Shown piece after piece: positions 34,305-43,419 of a DNA stretch of 64,000 nucleotides. The notes below the pieces were generated by a model. The model made no database searches. It saw only the letters and a list, made by a program, of their open reading frames with translations, and had not been told where the DNA came from. A program made the translations under genes and the position numbers. Within the stretch, counting starts at the first letter, position 1; the number at the start of each line of letters is the position of its first letter. The stretch covers positions 1 through 64,000 of the forward strand of contig JAURWE010000024.1 of NCBI GenBank assembly GCA_030655075.1, given 5' to 3'. Source of the stretch: Pararhizobium sp. (GTDB lineage Bacteria > Pseudomonadota > Alphaproteobacteria > Rhizobiales > Rhizobiaceae).

Positions 34305-35654
34305 CTATGTTTTCAAAATATCGATGATGCGCTGGCCGAGCCTTTCGGGCTGATATCCGAGCGCTCTGGGCGTCAGCCCGAGCCGGATGACCGCAAGCCC
34401 CTTTGAGGGCACCAGCATCACCGTCTGACCGTCATGACCACTCATCCAGAATGTATCCTCCGGCAGCCCGGCATTTCCGTCTCCCGGCCGCTGCGTCCAC
34501 ACCTGCCCCGACCCGTAAACCCCGCCTGACGCTTTCGACGGCGTCCGCATGAAGGCTACGAAACCGTCCGGCAGCAGCGGCTGCCCTTTCCAGACGCCAT
34601 CCTGCAGCAGGAACAGCGCAAACCGTGCCCAGTCCCGCGCTGTCGCATACATGTAGGAGGAGCCGACGAAGGTGCCCTGCGCATCCGTCTCCAGAACGGC
34701 GCTGGCCATGCCCAATGGGCCGAACAGTGCCTGCTGCGGATAGGCTAGCGCTTCTGCCGGATCATCGAACGTGTTCATCCACAGCCGCGACAGCAGCGTC
34801 GCCGTTCCGCTCGAATAGGTGAACACCGTGCCCGGCTCCGCCAGCGCCGGCTGCGACGCGGCGTAGTCTGCCATATCCGTTTCCAGATAGAGCATGCGCG
34901 TCACATCGGCGACCGTGCCGTAATTCTCGTTGAATTCCAGCCCGCTCTGCATGGCCATCAGGTCGGAGAGTTTGATCGCCGCCCGCGCGTCGGTCCAGGT
35001 TCCCAGCAGATGATCCGCATTGAGACCCATCTCGCCCGCCCTGATCCGCATGCCGATCAGCGCTGCATTGACCGTCTTGGTCATCGACCACCCGAGCAGC
35101 GGCGATGCCGCGTCAAAACCCTCGCCATAGGCCTCCGCGATCAGCTTTCCATCCTTGACGACGGCGACCGCCCGCATGCCCGGTCCGGTGAGGTCAGGGT
35201 CGGCAAGCAGCGCCTGTACCTGCGCATTCGCAGATGCGGCAGTCGCTTCGCCATCGGGCCAGAGAGCAGCGCTGTCGACCTGCGCCACCGGCAACGGCGA
35301 TGGCATGGTCTGCACCCGGGCAAAATCCCCATCCGGCACCGAGGCACAGCCAAGCCTGTCGCGATAGGCGGCGTAACCGGGGGCGGCAAAGCCGAACATG
35401 CGCGCCGCCACGGTTTTCTTGTCGCGATCGACGGAAATGCGCACCAGCCGCAGCAGCGGATGCCCCGGCGCCTGCACGTCGACCTTGAGGACCTCATCCG
35501 GATCGCGCCCGGTGATGAAGACGCTCGAGCAGACGATCTTGGCGGCGTAGCCGTCGCCCACCCGCAACAGTTCGGGCGGCGCCACCACCAGCCAGAGAAC
35601 AGCACCGACAAGGACAAGCGCCAGAAGCGATGCAAAAACTTTCAGGAATTTCAA
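34305..35654 (-). CDS. Serine hydrolase, beta-lactamase (class C) family
   Basis: This 449-residue protein has an N-terminal hydrophobic anchor or signal (FASLLALVLVGAVLWLVVAP). Its C-terminal two-thirds resembles AmpC-fold esterases and peptidases. The nucleophile motif SxxK is in LLGWSMTKTVNAAL, and a tyrosine motif is in VFTYSSGTATLL (YSS in place of YxN). It is probably periplasmic. Whether it acts on peptidoglycan peptides, esters or something else cannot be told, and resistance is not implied. It converges on the transglycosylase gene with only 4 bp between stop codons. Confidence 0.85.
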   Translation of the reverse strand: MKFLKVFASLLALVLVGAVLWLVVAPPELLRVGDGYAAKIVCSSVFITGRDPDEVLKVDVQAPGHPLLRLVRISVDRDKKTVAARMFGFAAPGYAAYRDRLGCASVPDGDFARVQTMPSPLPVAQVDSAALWPDGEATAASANAQVQALLADPDLTGPGMRAVAVVKDGKLIAEAYGEGFDAASPLLGWSMTKTVNAALIGMRIRAGEMGLNADHLLGTWTDARAAIKLSDLMAMQSGLEFNENYGTVADVTRMLYLETDMADYAASQPALAEPGTVFTYSSGTATLLSRLWMNTFDDPAEALAYPQQALFGPLGMASAVLETDAQGTFVGSSYMYATARDWARFALFLLQDGVWKGQPLLPDGFVAFMRTPSKASGGVYGSGQVWTQRPGDGNAGLPEDTFWMSGHDGQTVMLVPSKGLAVIRLGLTPRALGYQPERLGQRIIDILKT

Positions 35655-35734
35655 CAGAGATCACCTCGCCATTGCAGGTGACCGCAGACAATCAGGCTTC
35701 CGGCCGGATGAAAAGACCTGAAATTCGCAAAGGC

Positions 35735-37285
35735 TCAGGCCGAGATGGCCGAAGGCATCGCTTCGCGCTCCAGAAACGCCAGAACATCATCGGCCGGCAC
35801 CGGCCGGGAGATGAGGAAACCCTGCGCTTCCGCCGCACCCAGGCTGCGGATGAAATCGAGCTGTCCTTCCGTCTCGATACCTTCGATCGTCGTCGTCACC
35901 TGAAACATCGCCCCGAGCTTGAGGATCAGATCCACCAGTTCCGCGTCACGCTGGCTGCCGAGCATGGCATTGGCAAAGGAGCGGTCGACCTTGAGCTGAT
36001 CGAGCGGGAAATTGCGCAGATTGTTGATCGAGGAAAAGCCGATACCGAAATCGTCCAGCGCCACGCGCACGCCATGCCGGCGCAGTTCCGACAGGCTCTC
36101 GCCGATGATGCCAGGATCGACCGAAAAAATCGATTCGGTGATCTCGATGGTCAGGCGGCCCGGCGCGAGCCCGGTCTCGGCCAGGCACTGTTTGATGAAG
36201 CCGACAAAGGCCCGGTCCTTGAACTGGTTTCCCGCCACATTGACGGCCACCCCTGTCGGCGCCGGCCAGCGCGCTGCCTCCTCGCAGGCCGTCTTCACCA
36301 CCCAGTTGCCCATCGGCAGGATCAGCCCGCTGTTTTCAGCGATTGGGATGAAAAGATCGGGCTGGATGACACCCTTGACCGGGTGCTGCCAGCGCAGCAG
36401 CGCCTCGAACGAGCGCACTGCCCGGCTTTCGACCCCCACGATCGGCTGATATTCCAGAAAGAACTCGCCGTTGCGCAGTGCCCGGGACAGATCCGCCTCC
36501 AGTTGCTGGCGGGTCCCGGCCTCCTCGGCCATGGCGGCATTGTAGAACATGGAGGCGTTGCCGGGAATGCTTTTCGCCTTGTAGAGCGCCAGATCGGCCC
36601 GCTTCAAAAGCTGCGACATCGACCGGTCGTCCAGTTCGAGGAACGTCGCCCCGATGCTGCCGCCGACCGAAAACGGCGCGCCGAAAATGTCGAAGGGCTC
36701 GATGAACAGACCGGCGATCAACTGGCAGAGATCGGCGACTGTGCCTGAAGACGGCGCGCCCGGAATGGTGGCGACGAATTCGTCGCCGCCCAGCCGATAG
36801 ACCGTGGCCTGACCGGCCAGTGCCACATCCAGCCGGTTGGCGACCGAGGTCAGCAACGCGTCGCCGGCATCGTGTCCGAGCGTGTCGTTGACGAACTTGA
36901 ACTTGTCCAGATCGATCAGCAGCAGCGCGATCCGGGCGGACTTGCCGGTGATCAGCCCGGAAATGTCCTCTTCCAGGGCAAACCGGTTTCCAAGCCCCGT
37001 CAACGGGTCTTGATGCGCATTGCGAATCAACCGCAATTCATCTTTCTCATGCTGGTGCAGGTTGTCGATCAGGCCCGACCGCGTCTTGCCCATCCGGTAG
37101 GCCACGGCGCCGGAAACAATCGGCAAGCAGCACAGGCCGGCAAACAGGCCCTCGCTCCAGGCATATGCGGGCGAACGCGCCATCACGGCACTGATTACGG
37201 ATATCGCGGGGAACATCATTCCGATTGCCGCACCGGCAAACGCGTAGCGTTGTTCCATTTTCGGCAGGAACGCCTTTAACATCAT
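35735..37285 (-). CDS. GGDEF-EAL cyclic-di-GMP protein
   Basis: This is a 516-residue inner-membrane signalling protein. Two N-terminal membrane segments (about 14-35 and 45-63) are followed by a GGDEF domain with DPLTGLGNR and the intact motif YRLGGDEF (166-170). No RxxD inhibitory site is found five residues before it. The EAL domain starts with SFEALLRWQHP (EAL at 294-296) and has TIEITES and LDDFGIGFSS, so both diguanylate cyclase and phosphodiesterase residues look intact. There is no recognisable sensor domain. Confidence 0.93.
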   Translation of the reverse strand: MMLKAFLPKMEQRYAFAGAAIGMMFPAISVISAVMARSPAYAWSEGLFAGLCCLPIVSGAVAYRMGKTRSGLIDNLHQHEKDELRLIRNAHQDPLTGLGNRFALEEDISGLITGKSARIALLLIDLDKFKFVNDTLGHDAGDALLTSVANRLDVALAGQATVYRLGGDEFVATIPGAPSSGTVADLCQLIAGLFIEPFDIFGAPFSVGGSIGATFLELDDRSMSQLLKRADLALYKAKSIPGNASMFYNAAMAEEAGTRQQLEADLSRALRNGEFFLEYQPIVGVESRAVRSFEALLRWQHPVKGVIQPDLFIPIAENSGLILPMGNWVVKTACEEAARWPAPTGVAVNVAGNQFKDRAFVGFIKQCLAETGLAPGRLTIEITESIFSVDPGIIGESLSELRRHGVRVALDDFGIGFSSINNLRNFPLDQLKVDRSFANAMLGSQRDAELVDLILKLGAMFQVTTTIEGIETEGQLDFIRSLGAAEAQGFLISRPVPADDVLAFLEREAMPSAISA

Positions 37286-37459
37286 GTTATCCTAACAGAT
37301 TTTTCTGCAGAGCCTTTAATGCATCGGCCGGGATCGAGCCTAGGAGACATTCACTAGCAAACCGTGAATCCGGCCGCCGTCGAGGCGCACAAATCCCGAT
37401 GTCCCCAATTATGTTCAGACCTTTCCACTGATTCCTGCGATTGGGTTTGCCCACCGCAA

Positions 37460-37477
37460 CTGTCATCAAAATGTAGC
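37460..37477 (+). promoter_or_regulatory. Candidate Pho box upstream of btaA
   Basis: CTGTCATCAAAATGTAGC contains one perfect Pho half-site, CTGTCAT, followed after four bases by a weak second half (ATGTAGC). It lies 47 bp upstream of the btaA ATG. PhoB control of btaA under phosphate limitation is established in Sinorhizobium; it is inferred here. Confidence 0.5.
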
Positions 37478-37523
37478 GGGAAGTGCTTAAACCGGCCGGA
37501 ATTCTTGTGAGAGGCCGTTGAAC

Positions 37524-38774
37524 ATGACCGACTTGGCGCCCGATGCCGGATACGGAAAAAAGAACCGCAAGCTGAAAACGGCCCTGCTGCAGCACAAGCC
37601 GCTGTCGGCCGCCGGCCTCTCCGAACGCCTGTTCGGCCTTCTGTTTTCCGGCCTCGTCTACCCGCAGATCTGGGAAGACCCCGCCGTCGACATGCAGGCC
37701 ATGAAGATCGAGCCGCACCACCGGATCGTCACCATCGGCTCGGGCGGATGCAACATGCTCGCCTATCTTTCCAGGGCGCCGCAGCAGATCGACGTCGTCG
37801 ATCTCAACCCGCACCATGTGGCGCTCAACCGGTTGAAGCTGGCGGCCTTCCGCTACCTGCCCAACCACGGCGACATCCTGCGCTTCCTCGCCAGCACCGG
37901 CGTTGAAAGCAACGTCCAGGCCTATGATCTCTTCCTCGCCTCCAAGCTCGATCCGGCAACACGCGCCTACTGGAACAGCCGCGACACGCTCGGCCGCCGC
38001 CGTGTCGGCGTCTTTAACCGCAACATCTATCGCACCGGCCTGCTTGGCCGGTTCATCCTGCTCGGCCACCTGCTGTCGCGTCTGCATGGTGTCGATCCGC
38101 GCGACTTCGCCCAGACACGCTCGCTGCGCGAACAGCGCCAGTTCTTCGACGAGCGCCTGTCGCCGCTGTTCGACAAGCCGCTGGTGCGCTGGATCACCAG
38201 CCGCAAGAGCTCGCTCTTCGGGCTGGGCATCCCGCCGCAGCAGTTCGACGAGCTAGCCAGCCTGACGGAAGACCGGTCACTCGCCTCCGTTCTCCGCGCC
38301 CGCCTCGAAAAGCTCACCTGCCATTTTCCGCTGAAGCAGAACTATTTCGCCTGGCAGGCCTTCGCCCGCCGCTACCCGATGCCGCACGAGGGTGACTTGC
38401 CGCTGTACCTGCAGGCCGCCAATCACGCGGCGATCCGCGATCACGCCGGCAATGTCCGCGTTCATCACGCCAGCTTCACCGAGCTTCTGGCCAGCAAGCC
38501 TGCAAATTCGGTCGACCGTTACGTCCTGCTCGACGCGCAGGACTGGATGTCGCCGAAACAGCTCAACGAACTCTGGGCCGAAATCGGCCGCACGGCGGCA
38601 CCGGGCGCCATCGTCATCTTCCGCACCGCCGCCGAAGCCAGCATCCTTCCCGGCCGCCTCTCGCCCGTCCTGCTCGACCAGTGGGATTATCAGCAGGAGC
38701 GGTCGCTCGAACTCGGCCACCAGGATCGCTCCGCCATCTACGGCGGCTTCCATATCTACGAGAAGAAGGCCTGA
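37524..38774 (+). CDS. btaA: S-adenosylmethionine:diacylglycerol 3-amino-3-carboxypropyltransferase BtaA
   Basis: BtaA moves the aminocarboxypropyl group of SAM to diacylglycerol, giving diacylglyceryl homoserine, the first step of the betaine lipid DGTS. From the ATG at 37524 (GAGAGG 9 nt upstream) it has 416 residues; a TTG two codons earlier is less well placed. The SAM-binding segment is VTIGSGGCNMLAYLSRAPQQ followed by IDVVDLNPHHVALNRLKL, as in the DUF3419 family. The C-terminal half has the family region DRYVLLDAQDWM. btaB follows after 2 bp. DGTS replaces phospholipids when phosphate is scarce. Confidence 0.93.
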   Translation: MTDLAPDAGYGKKNRKLKTALLQHKPLSAAGLSERLFGLLFSGLVYPQIWEDPAVDMQAMKIEPHHRIVTIGSGGCNMLAYLSRAPQQIDVVDLNPHHVALNRLKLAAFRYLPNHGDILRFLASTGVESNVQAYDLFLASKLDPATRAYWNSRDTLGRRRVGVFNRNIYRTGLLGRFILLGHLLSRLHGVDPRDFAQTRSLREQRQFFDERLSPLFDKPLVRWITSRKSSLFGLGIPPQQFDELASLTEDRSLASVLRARLEKLTCHFPLKQNYFAWQAFARRYPMPHEGDLPLYLQAANHAAIRDHAGNVRVHHASFTELLASKPANSVDRYVLLDAQDWMSPKQLNELWAEIGRTAAPGAIVIFRTAAEASILPGRLSPVLLDQWDYQQERSLELGHQDRSAIYGGFHIYEKKA

Positions 38775-38776
38775 GC

Positions 38777-39454
38777 ATGGGTCAGCCGGATCAGGGTTCG
38801 AACGGGGAGCACGCCGTGCGCATGGACCGGATGTACCGCTACCAGCGGCACATCTACGACCTGACGCGCAAATACTATCTCTTCGGCCGCGACAGCCTGA
38901 TCCGCGACCTGGCCGTACAGCCGGGCGGTACCGTGCTCGAAATCGGCTGCGGCACCGGCCGCAATCTGGCGCTGGTGCGCAAGCACTATCCGAACGCCCG
39001 GCTGTTCGGGCTCGACATATCGAGCGAGATGATTGCATCGGCTGAAAAAAAGCTTGCCGGCACCGATGGCCCGGCTCCGGTCCTGCGCACCGCCGATGCC
39101 TCCGATTTCATCCCCTCCGTCTTCGGCGAGGCCGGCTTCGACCGGGTCGTGATTTCCTATGCATTGTCGATGATCCCCGACTGGGAAAGGGCGCTCACTT
39201 GCGCGGTCGACGCCCTCAACCCCGGCGGCTCGCTGCACATCGTTGATTTCGGCCAGCAGGAAAACCTGCCCTCGTCCTTCGCCCTGACGCTGAAAAGTTG
39301 GCTGAAGCGATTCCACGTCACGCCTCGCGCCAACCTGCGCGAAGCCCTTGAAATCGGGACAAAAACCAGAGACGGCGACCTTATTTTCCGCTCCATCGGC
39401 CGCGGATACGCCTGGCAGGCGGTTTTTAAGCCGCTTGCAGAAGTTCGTACTTGA
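38777..39454 (+). CDS. btaB: Diacylglyceryl-homoserine N-methyltransferase BtaB
   Basis: BtaB methylates diacylglyceryl homoserine three times with SAM to give DGTS. The ATG at 38777 lies 2 bp after the btaA stop and gives 225 residues. The class I methyltransferase motif is TVLEIGCGTGRNLALV, with FGLDISSEMI as motif II. The N-terminal part contains MYRYQRHIYDLTRKYYLFGRD, typical of this family. The length and strict pairing with btaA support the assignment. Confidence 0.93.
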   Translation: MGQPDQGSNGEHAVRMDRMYRYQRHIYDLTRKYYLFGRDSLIRDLAVQPGGTVLEIGCGTGRNLALVRKHYPNARLFGLDISSEMIASAEKKLAGTDGPAPVLRTADASDFIPSVFGEAGFDRVVISYALSMIPDWERALTCAVDALNPGGSLHIVDFGQQENLPSSFALTLKSWLKRFHVTPRANLREALEIGTKTRDGDLIFRSIGRGYAWQAVFKPLAEVRT

Positions 39455-39574
39455 AACTAACCCAATTTTTACGATGATATGGTGAAAAGGAGCTTCACGT
39501 CTCCTGGGGGTTGTTGCGTTTTATGAAAACGGGCCTGCGAGGCTGTTTTCGTATCGCGTCAAATCGGGGACATC

Positions 39575-40357
39575 ATGCGTCGGCTCCTTCTGGCACTGCT
39601 TTTGCCACTTGCCAGCATTCTGGCTGCGTGTACCTCCACGGACTATGATCTCGTCTCCACGGCATCCATACCGCCGCGTTTCGAGGACAAGGATCCGCAG
39701 GACTTCGGCGCCGACAATCCGCACAAGCACAACATCCACGGCATCGACGTCTCCAAATGGCAAGGCGATATCGAATGGAGCAAGGTGCGCCAGTCCGGCG
39801 TCTCTTTCGCCTTCATCAAGGCGACCGAAGGCAAGGACAGGCTCGACGCCCGCTTCGGTGAATACTGGCGCAATGCCCGTGCGCAGGGCATTCCCTATGC
39901 GCCCTATCACTTCTATTATTTCTGCTCGACGGCCGACGAGCAGGCCGACTGGTTCATCCAGAATGTGCCGAAGACGGCCGTCATGCTGCCGCCGGTTCTC
40001 GATGTCGAGTGGAACGGCGAATCCAAGACCTGCAACTACCGGCCGTCGCCGCTGACTGTGCAGACGGAGATGAAGCGCTTCATGGACCGGCTGGAAGCCC
40101 ACTACGGCAAGCGTCCGATCATTTACACCTCGGTCGATTTCCACGAGGACAGCCTGCAGGGTGCCTTCAAGGATTATCATTTCTGGGTCCGCTCGGTCGC
40201 CGCTCATCCCACGGTGCGCTATCAGGATCGCCGCTGGGCTTTCTGGCAATATACCAGCACCGGCGTCGTGCCCGGCATCGCCGGCAACACCGACATCAAC
40301 GTGTTCCGCGGCTCGGCCAAGAACTGGAAAAACTGGGTGGCGGCGGTCTCGAAATAA
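39575..40357 (+). CDS. GH25 muramidase lipoprotein
   Basis: This 260-residue exported protein has a lipoprotein signal ending LAACTST (Cys at about 17). The GH25 (Chalaropsis/Cpl-1-type) lysozyme domain fills residues about 55-255. It begins HGIDVSKWQGDIEW and has the acidic catalytic segment VLDVEWNG near residue 145. Such enzymes hydrolyse MurNAc-GlcNAc linkages. It follows btaB by about 120 bp and may be transcribed separately. The placement of the lipoprotein suggests action from the outer membrane. Confidence 0.92.
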   Translation: MRRLLLALLLPLASILAACTSTDYDLVSTASIPPRFEDKDPQDFGADNPHKHNIHGIDVSKWQGDIEWSKVRQSGVSFAFIKATEGKDRLDARFGEYWRNARAQGIPYAPYHFYYFCSTADEQADWFIQNVPKTAVMLPPVLDVEWNGESKTCNYRPSPLTVQTEMKRFMDRLEAHYGKRPIIYTSVDFHEDSLQGAFKDYHFWVRSVAAHPTVRYQDRRWAFWQYTSTGVVPGIAGNTDINVFRGSAKNWKNWVAAVSK

Positions 40358-40435
40358 GTATATGGCGGACTATCTCGGTTCGGTCGCATTTTGTTGAAAT
40401 ACAAACGCTTCCGGACAGCCATATAAGGACCTCCC

Positions 40436-41665
40436 ATGTCGAAACCGCTCCGCCGCCCAGCGTCGCTTGCCTTTGCCATCCTTGCTCTGAGCGCTTCCAC
40501 CACCCTGGCGCAGACTGCCCAAACCACCGCTGCAGCCCAGACCTCGCCCTGTGGCGGCGACCTTGGTGCGTTTCTGGACGGTGTCAAGGCTGAGGCGATT
40601 GCCAAGGGCGTTCCAGCCGAGGCCGCCGAGCGGGCGCTGGCCGGCGCCGCGATCGATGAGAAGGTGCTGAAGTTCGACCGGGCGCAGGGCGTCTTCAAGC
40701 AGACCTTCACCGAATTCTCGCAGCGCACCGTCAGCAAGGGCCGCCTCGACATCGGCGCCAAGAAGCTGCAGGAATATGCAGAGGTCTTCAAGCGTGCGGA
40801 GACGGAGTTTGGCATCCCCCCCGAAATCATCACCGCCTTCTGGGCACTGGAAACCGATTTCGGCGCGGTGCAGGGCGATTTCAACACCCGCAACGCGCTG
40901 GTGACGCTGGCCCATGACTGCCGCCGCCCGGATCTCTTCCGTCCGCAGCTGCTGGCCGCCATAGAAATGGTCCAGCACGGCGATCTCGACCCGGCGACAA
41001 CGACAGGTGCCTGGGCCGGCGAAATCGGCCAGGTGCAGATGCTGCCGGAAGACATCATCAAGTTCGGTGTCGACGGCGACGGCGATGGCCATGTCAAGCT
41101 CAAGGAAAGTTCGCCGGACGCCATCCTGACGGCGGCAAAGTTCATCCAGAGCCTCGGCTTCAAGCCGGGCGAGCCGTGGATCCAGGAGGTCAGCGTGCCG
41201 GATGTCCTGCCCTGGGAAAAGACCGGCCTCGAGCCCGGCATGACCGCCGGCGACTGGTTTTCGGCCGGCGTCACGCCGCGCGACGGCAACACAGCCTTCC
41301 CGCAGCTGGCCGCCTCGCTCGTGCTGCCGCAGGGCCGCAAGGGCCCGGCCTTCATGACCTACCCGAACTTCAACATCTATCTCGAATGGAACCAGTCGTT
41401 CATCTACACGACCTCGGCCGCCTATTTCGCTACACGCCTCGATGGCGCGCCGCCCTACGAAAAGGGCACGCCCGATATTGGCCTCGACGACACCGGCATG
41501 AAGGCGCTGCAGACCAAGCTGGAATCGCTCGGCCACGACGTCGGCAAGATCGACGGCATCCTCGGGTCGGGCACGCGCAAGGCCATCCAGAAGGAACAGG
41601 TCCGTCTCGGCCTGCCCGCCGACGGCTGGGGCACGCAGGCGCTGCTCGACGCTCTCGGCGGCTGA
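40436..41665 (+). CDS. MltB-type lytic murein transglycosylase with PG-binding domain
   Basis: This 409-residue exported protein has a signal peptide (about residues 1-28, SLAFAILALSASTTLAQ). The SLT_2/MltB catalytic domain (about 38-330) has the catalytic Glu in ITAFWALETDFGAV, the motif AGEIGQVQMLPEDI and a VDGDGDGHV loop. The C-terminal PG_binding_1 domain (about 345-409) includes MKALQTKLESLGHDVGKIDG. It cleaves glycan strands to anhydro-muropeptides. It lies 78 bp downstream of the GH25 gene on the same strand, so the two may be co-expressed. Confidence 0.93.
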   Translation: MSKPLRRPASLAFAILALSASTTLAQTAQTTAAAQTSPCGGDLGAFLDGVKAEAIAKGVPAEAAERALAGAAIDEKVLKFDRAQGVFKQTFTEFSQRTVSKGRLDIGAKKLQEYAEVFKRAETEFGIPPEIITAFWALETDFGAVQGDFNTRNALVTLAHDCRRPDLFRPQLLAAIEMVQHGDLDPATTTGAWAGEIGQVQMLPEDIIKFGVDGDGDGHVKLKESSPDAILTAAKFIQSLGFKPGEPWIQEVSVPDVLPWEKTGLEPGMTAGDWFSAGVTPRDGNTAFPQLAASLVLPQGRKGPAFMTYPNFNIYLEWNQSFIYTTSAAYFATRLDGAPPYEKGTPDIGLDDTGMKALQTKLESLGHDVGKIDGILGSGTRKAIQKEQVRLGLPADGWGTQALLDALGG

Positions 41666-41757
41666 CGGCATACTATTCGACACGTCCCGAAAGGGGCTCG
41701 CGGGCTCGTTCATGCGACGGCATGGGCGGGCTTAATTCTGTTTGATGGCCCTCACGA

Positions 41758-41894
41758 CCGGTTGGCATTCCGCTCAGGGTGAGGCGAAAACGGCCGATAT
41801 TGAGAACTGGAGCGCAGCGTACTTGAGATACGTGAGCACCGGAAGCGCAGAAGGAAGCCGTTTGCAGCCCAGCCCTGAGCGGAATGCCGGCCGG
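41758..41894. repeat. 137-bp long-palindrome intergenic repeat
   Basis: The 22-bp arms CCGGTTGGCATTCCGCTCAG.. (41758-41779) and ..CTGAGCGGAATGCCGGCCGG (41873-41894) are inverted repeats with two mismatches. Inner segments (AAAACGGC/GCCGTTT and GCGC/GCGC) extend the fold. It resembles the mosaic palindromic elements (RIME-like) reported in rhizobia; the name is inferred from structure. It ends 2 bp before the antiporter stop codon and sits between convergent genes, where it may act as a bidirectional terminator. Confidence 0.75.
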
Positions 41895-41896
41895 TC

Positions 41897-43285
41897 TTAC
41901 TCGTCGCTATCGGTCTTGCTGTGCTGCCGGTGATGGCGGGCCAGGCGCAGGGCGCGGTAGCGCATGCGCAACGAGCGGCTGACATCGGCCAGCGCCGCCC
42001 CGCGTTTCGACACTTCCTGCAATTCCCGCGCATAGGCGACCGAAAAGGCCTCGCCATAGGTCTGCAGCCGGGTCGTGGCAATGTTCTCCAGCCGGTGCAT
42101 GACGCTGACCCAGATCGGTGACACCAGCAGCGACAAGGCTGTGACGGCGATGGCGACGCGGTAGACGTCGGCACCCAGCGCGCCGACGTTGAAGCCGACT
42201 GCCGCCAGCACGAACGAGAATTCACCGATCTGCGCCATCGACAGGCCGGCGATCAGCGCCGTCTGCGCCGAGGATCCTGTCCGGCGCAGCAGGAAGATGT
42301 TGAGCACCGATTTCGCCGCGATGACGATCAGCGCCGCACCCAGAACCGCCCAGAGATTTTCCCAGATGAAATCAAGATCGATCAACAGGCCGATCGACAG
42401 GAAGAACACCACGAGCAGGATGCTCTGGATCGGCTCGATAACAGGAATGACACGGCTGCGCAGCGTGGAATTGCCGACGAGAATGCCAGCCAGGAACGCG
42501 CCGTAGACCGGCGACATGCCGGCAAGACCGGAGACGGCGGCGGCCGCGAAGCAGACGGCGAGCGAGCCCAGCGCCAGAATCTCGATCTTGTCTTCCACAG
42601 CTTCGGCAAAGGGCACCTTCAGCTTGCTGCGCCGCCCCAGCCACCACAGGAGGCCGCCGAGCAGGCCGACGGCCACGGTGATCTTCAGAACGATGGCGCC
42701 GATGTTCATGTCGCCGCCGCCCATGCTGCCGACGAAGATCAGCATCGGCACGACGGCGAGATCCTGGGCGATCAAGACACCGACGGCGATCCGTCCCGCC
42801 TCGCCGCGCAGCGTTCCCATCTCGTCGAGCATCTTCATCGCCACCACCGTCGAGGATATGGCGACAATGAAGCCGAGAATGATTGCTTCCGACACGGTGG
42901 CATTGGTGAGGAGCGCGATCAGCGCGCCCGCCACCATCGCCGCCGAAAGCTGGCCGCTGGTCACCAGCAATGCCTGCCTGAGGCTGAGCACGAAGGCCTT
43001 GATCGACAGCTCCATGCCGATGAAAAACAGCAGCACGACGACGCCCATTTCGGCCAGAAGCGAGACGTTTTCATTGTTGCTGATCAGCCCGAAACCCGTT
43101 GGCCCCAGCGCCACGCCGGCCAGGATGAAGCCGACCAGCGGCGGCTGGCGCAACCGCATGAAACACAGGCCCAGCACCGCCGCAACGGCAATCACCACGG
43201 CGATCGGCACCAGCATCTCGCCATGACTGGCGCTCTCGGCAATGCTGTTGGTGATGACAGGGTCCAGCGTGCGCATCCTTTTCAT
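41897..43285 (-). CDS. CPA2-family cation/proton antiporter
   Basis: This is an inner-membrane monovalent cation:H+ antiporter of the KefB/YbaL type, without the cytosolic RCK/TrkA domain. I place the start at 43285 (MKRMRTLDPVITNS, 462 residues); an ATG at 43339 would add 18 polar residues. About twelve membrane segments are visible. Family sequence includes RQPPLVGFILAGVALGPTGF, LLFFIGMELSIKAF and LIAQDLAVVPMLIFVGSMGG. The C-terminal tail is basic and His-rich (RLARHHRQHSK). It is divergent from the DMT gene. Confidence 0.88.
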   Translation of the reverse strand: MKRMRTLDPVITNSIAESASHGEMLVPIAVVIAVAAVLGLCFMRLRQPPLVGFILAGVALGPTGFGLISNNENVSLLAEMGVVVLLFFIGMELSIKAFVLSLRQALLVTSGQLSAAMVAGALIALLTNATVSEAIILGFIVAISSTVVAMKMLDEMGTLRGEAGRIAVGVLIAQDLAVVPMLIFVGSMGGGDMNIGAIVLKITVAVGLLGGLLWWLGRRSKLKVPFAEAVEDKIEILALGSLAVCFAAAAVSGLAGMSPVYGAFLAGILVGNSTLRSRVIPVIEPIQSILLVVFFLSIGLLIDLDFIWENLWAVLGAALIVIAAKSVLNIFLLRRTGSSAQTALIAGLSMAQIGEFSFVLAAVGFNVGALGADVYRVAIAVTALSLLVSPIWVSVMHRLENIATTRLQTYGEAFSVAYARELQEVSKRGAALADVSRSLRMRYRALRLARHHRQHSKTDSDE

Positions 43286-43419
43286 GTGGCTTGTCAGCGG
43301 GCAGTCGGGGCGGCCAGACTGCAAGAATCGGGTGGTCATGCGCGTGCAAGGCGCCTACCGCTCTGACATCATTCAAATGAGGCAGCAAAAGGTCAAGCCG
43401 AATGCGCGAAGGAAGTGCA

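Noticed and set aside
34305..35654. Beta-lactamase resistance gene
   Set aside because: It is a beta-lactamase-fold serine hydrolase with an N-terminal anchor and no neighbouring ampR; esterase or peptidase function is as likely.
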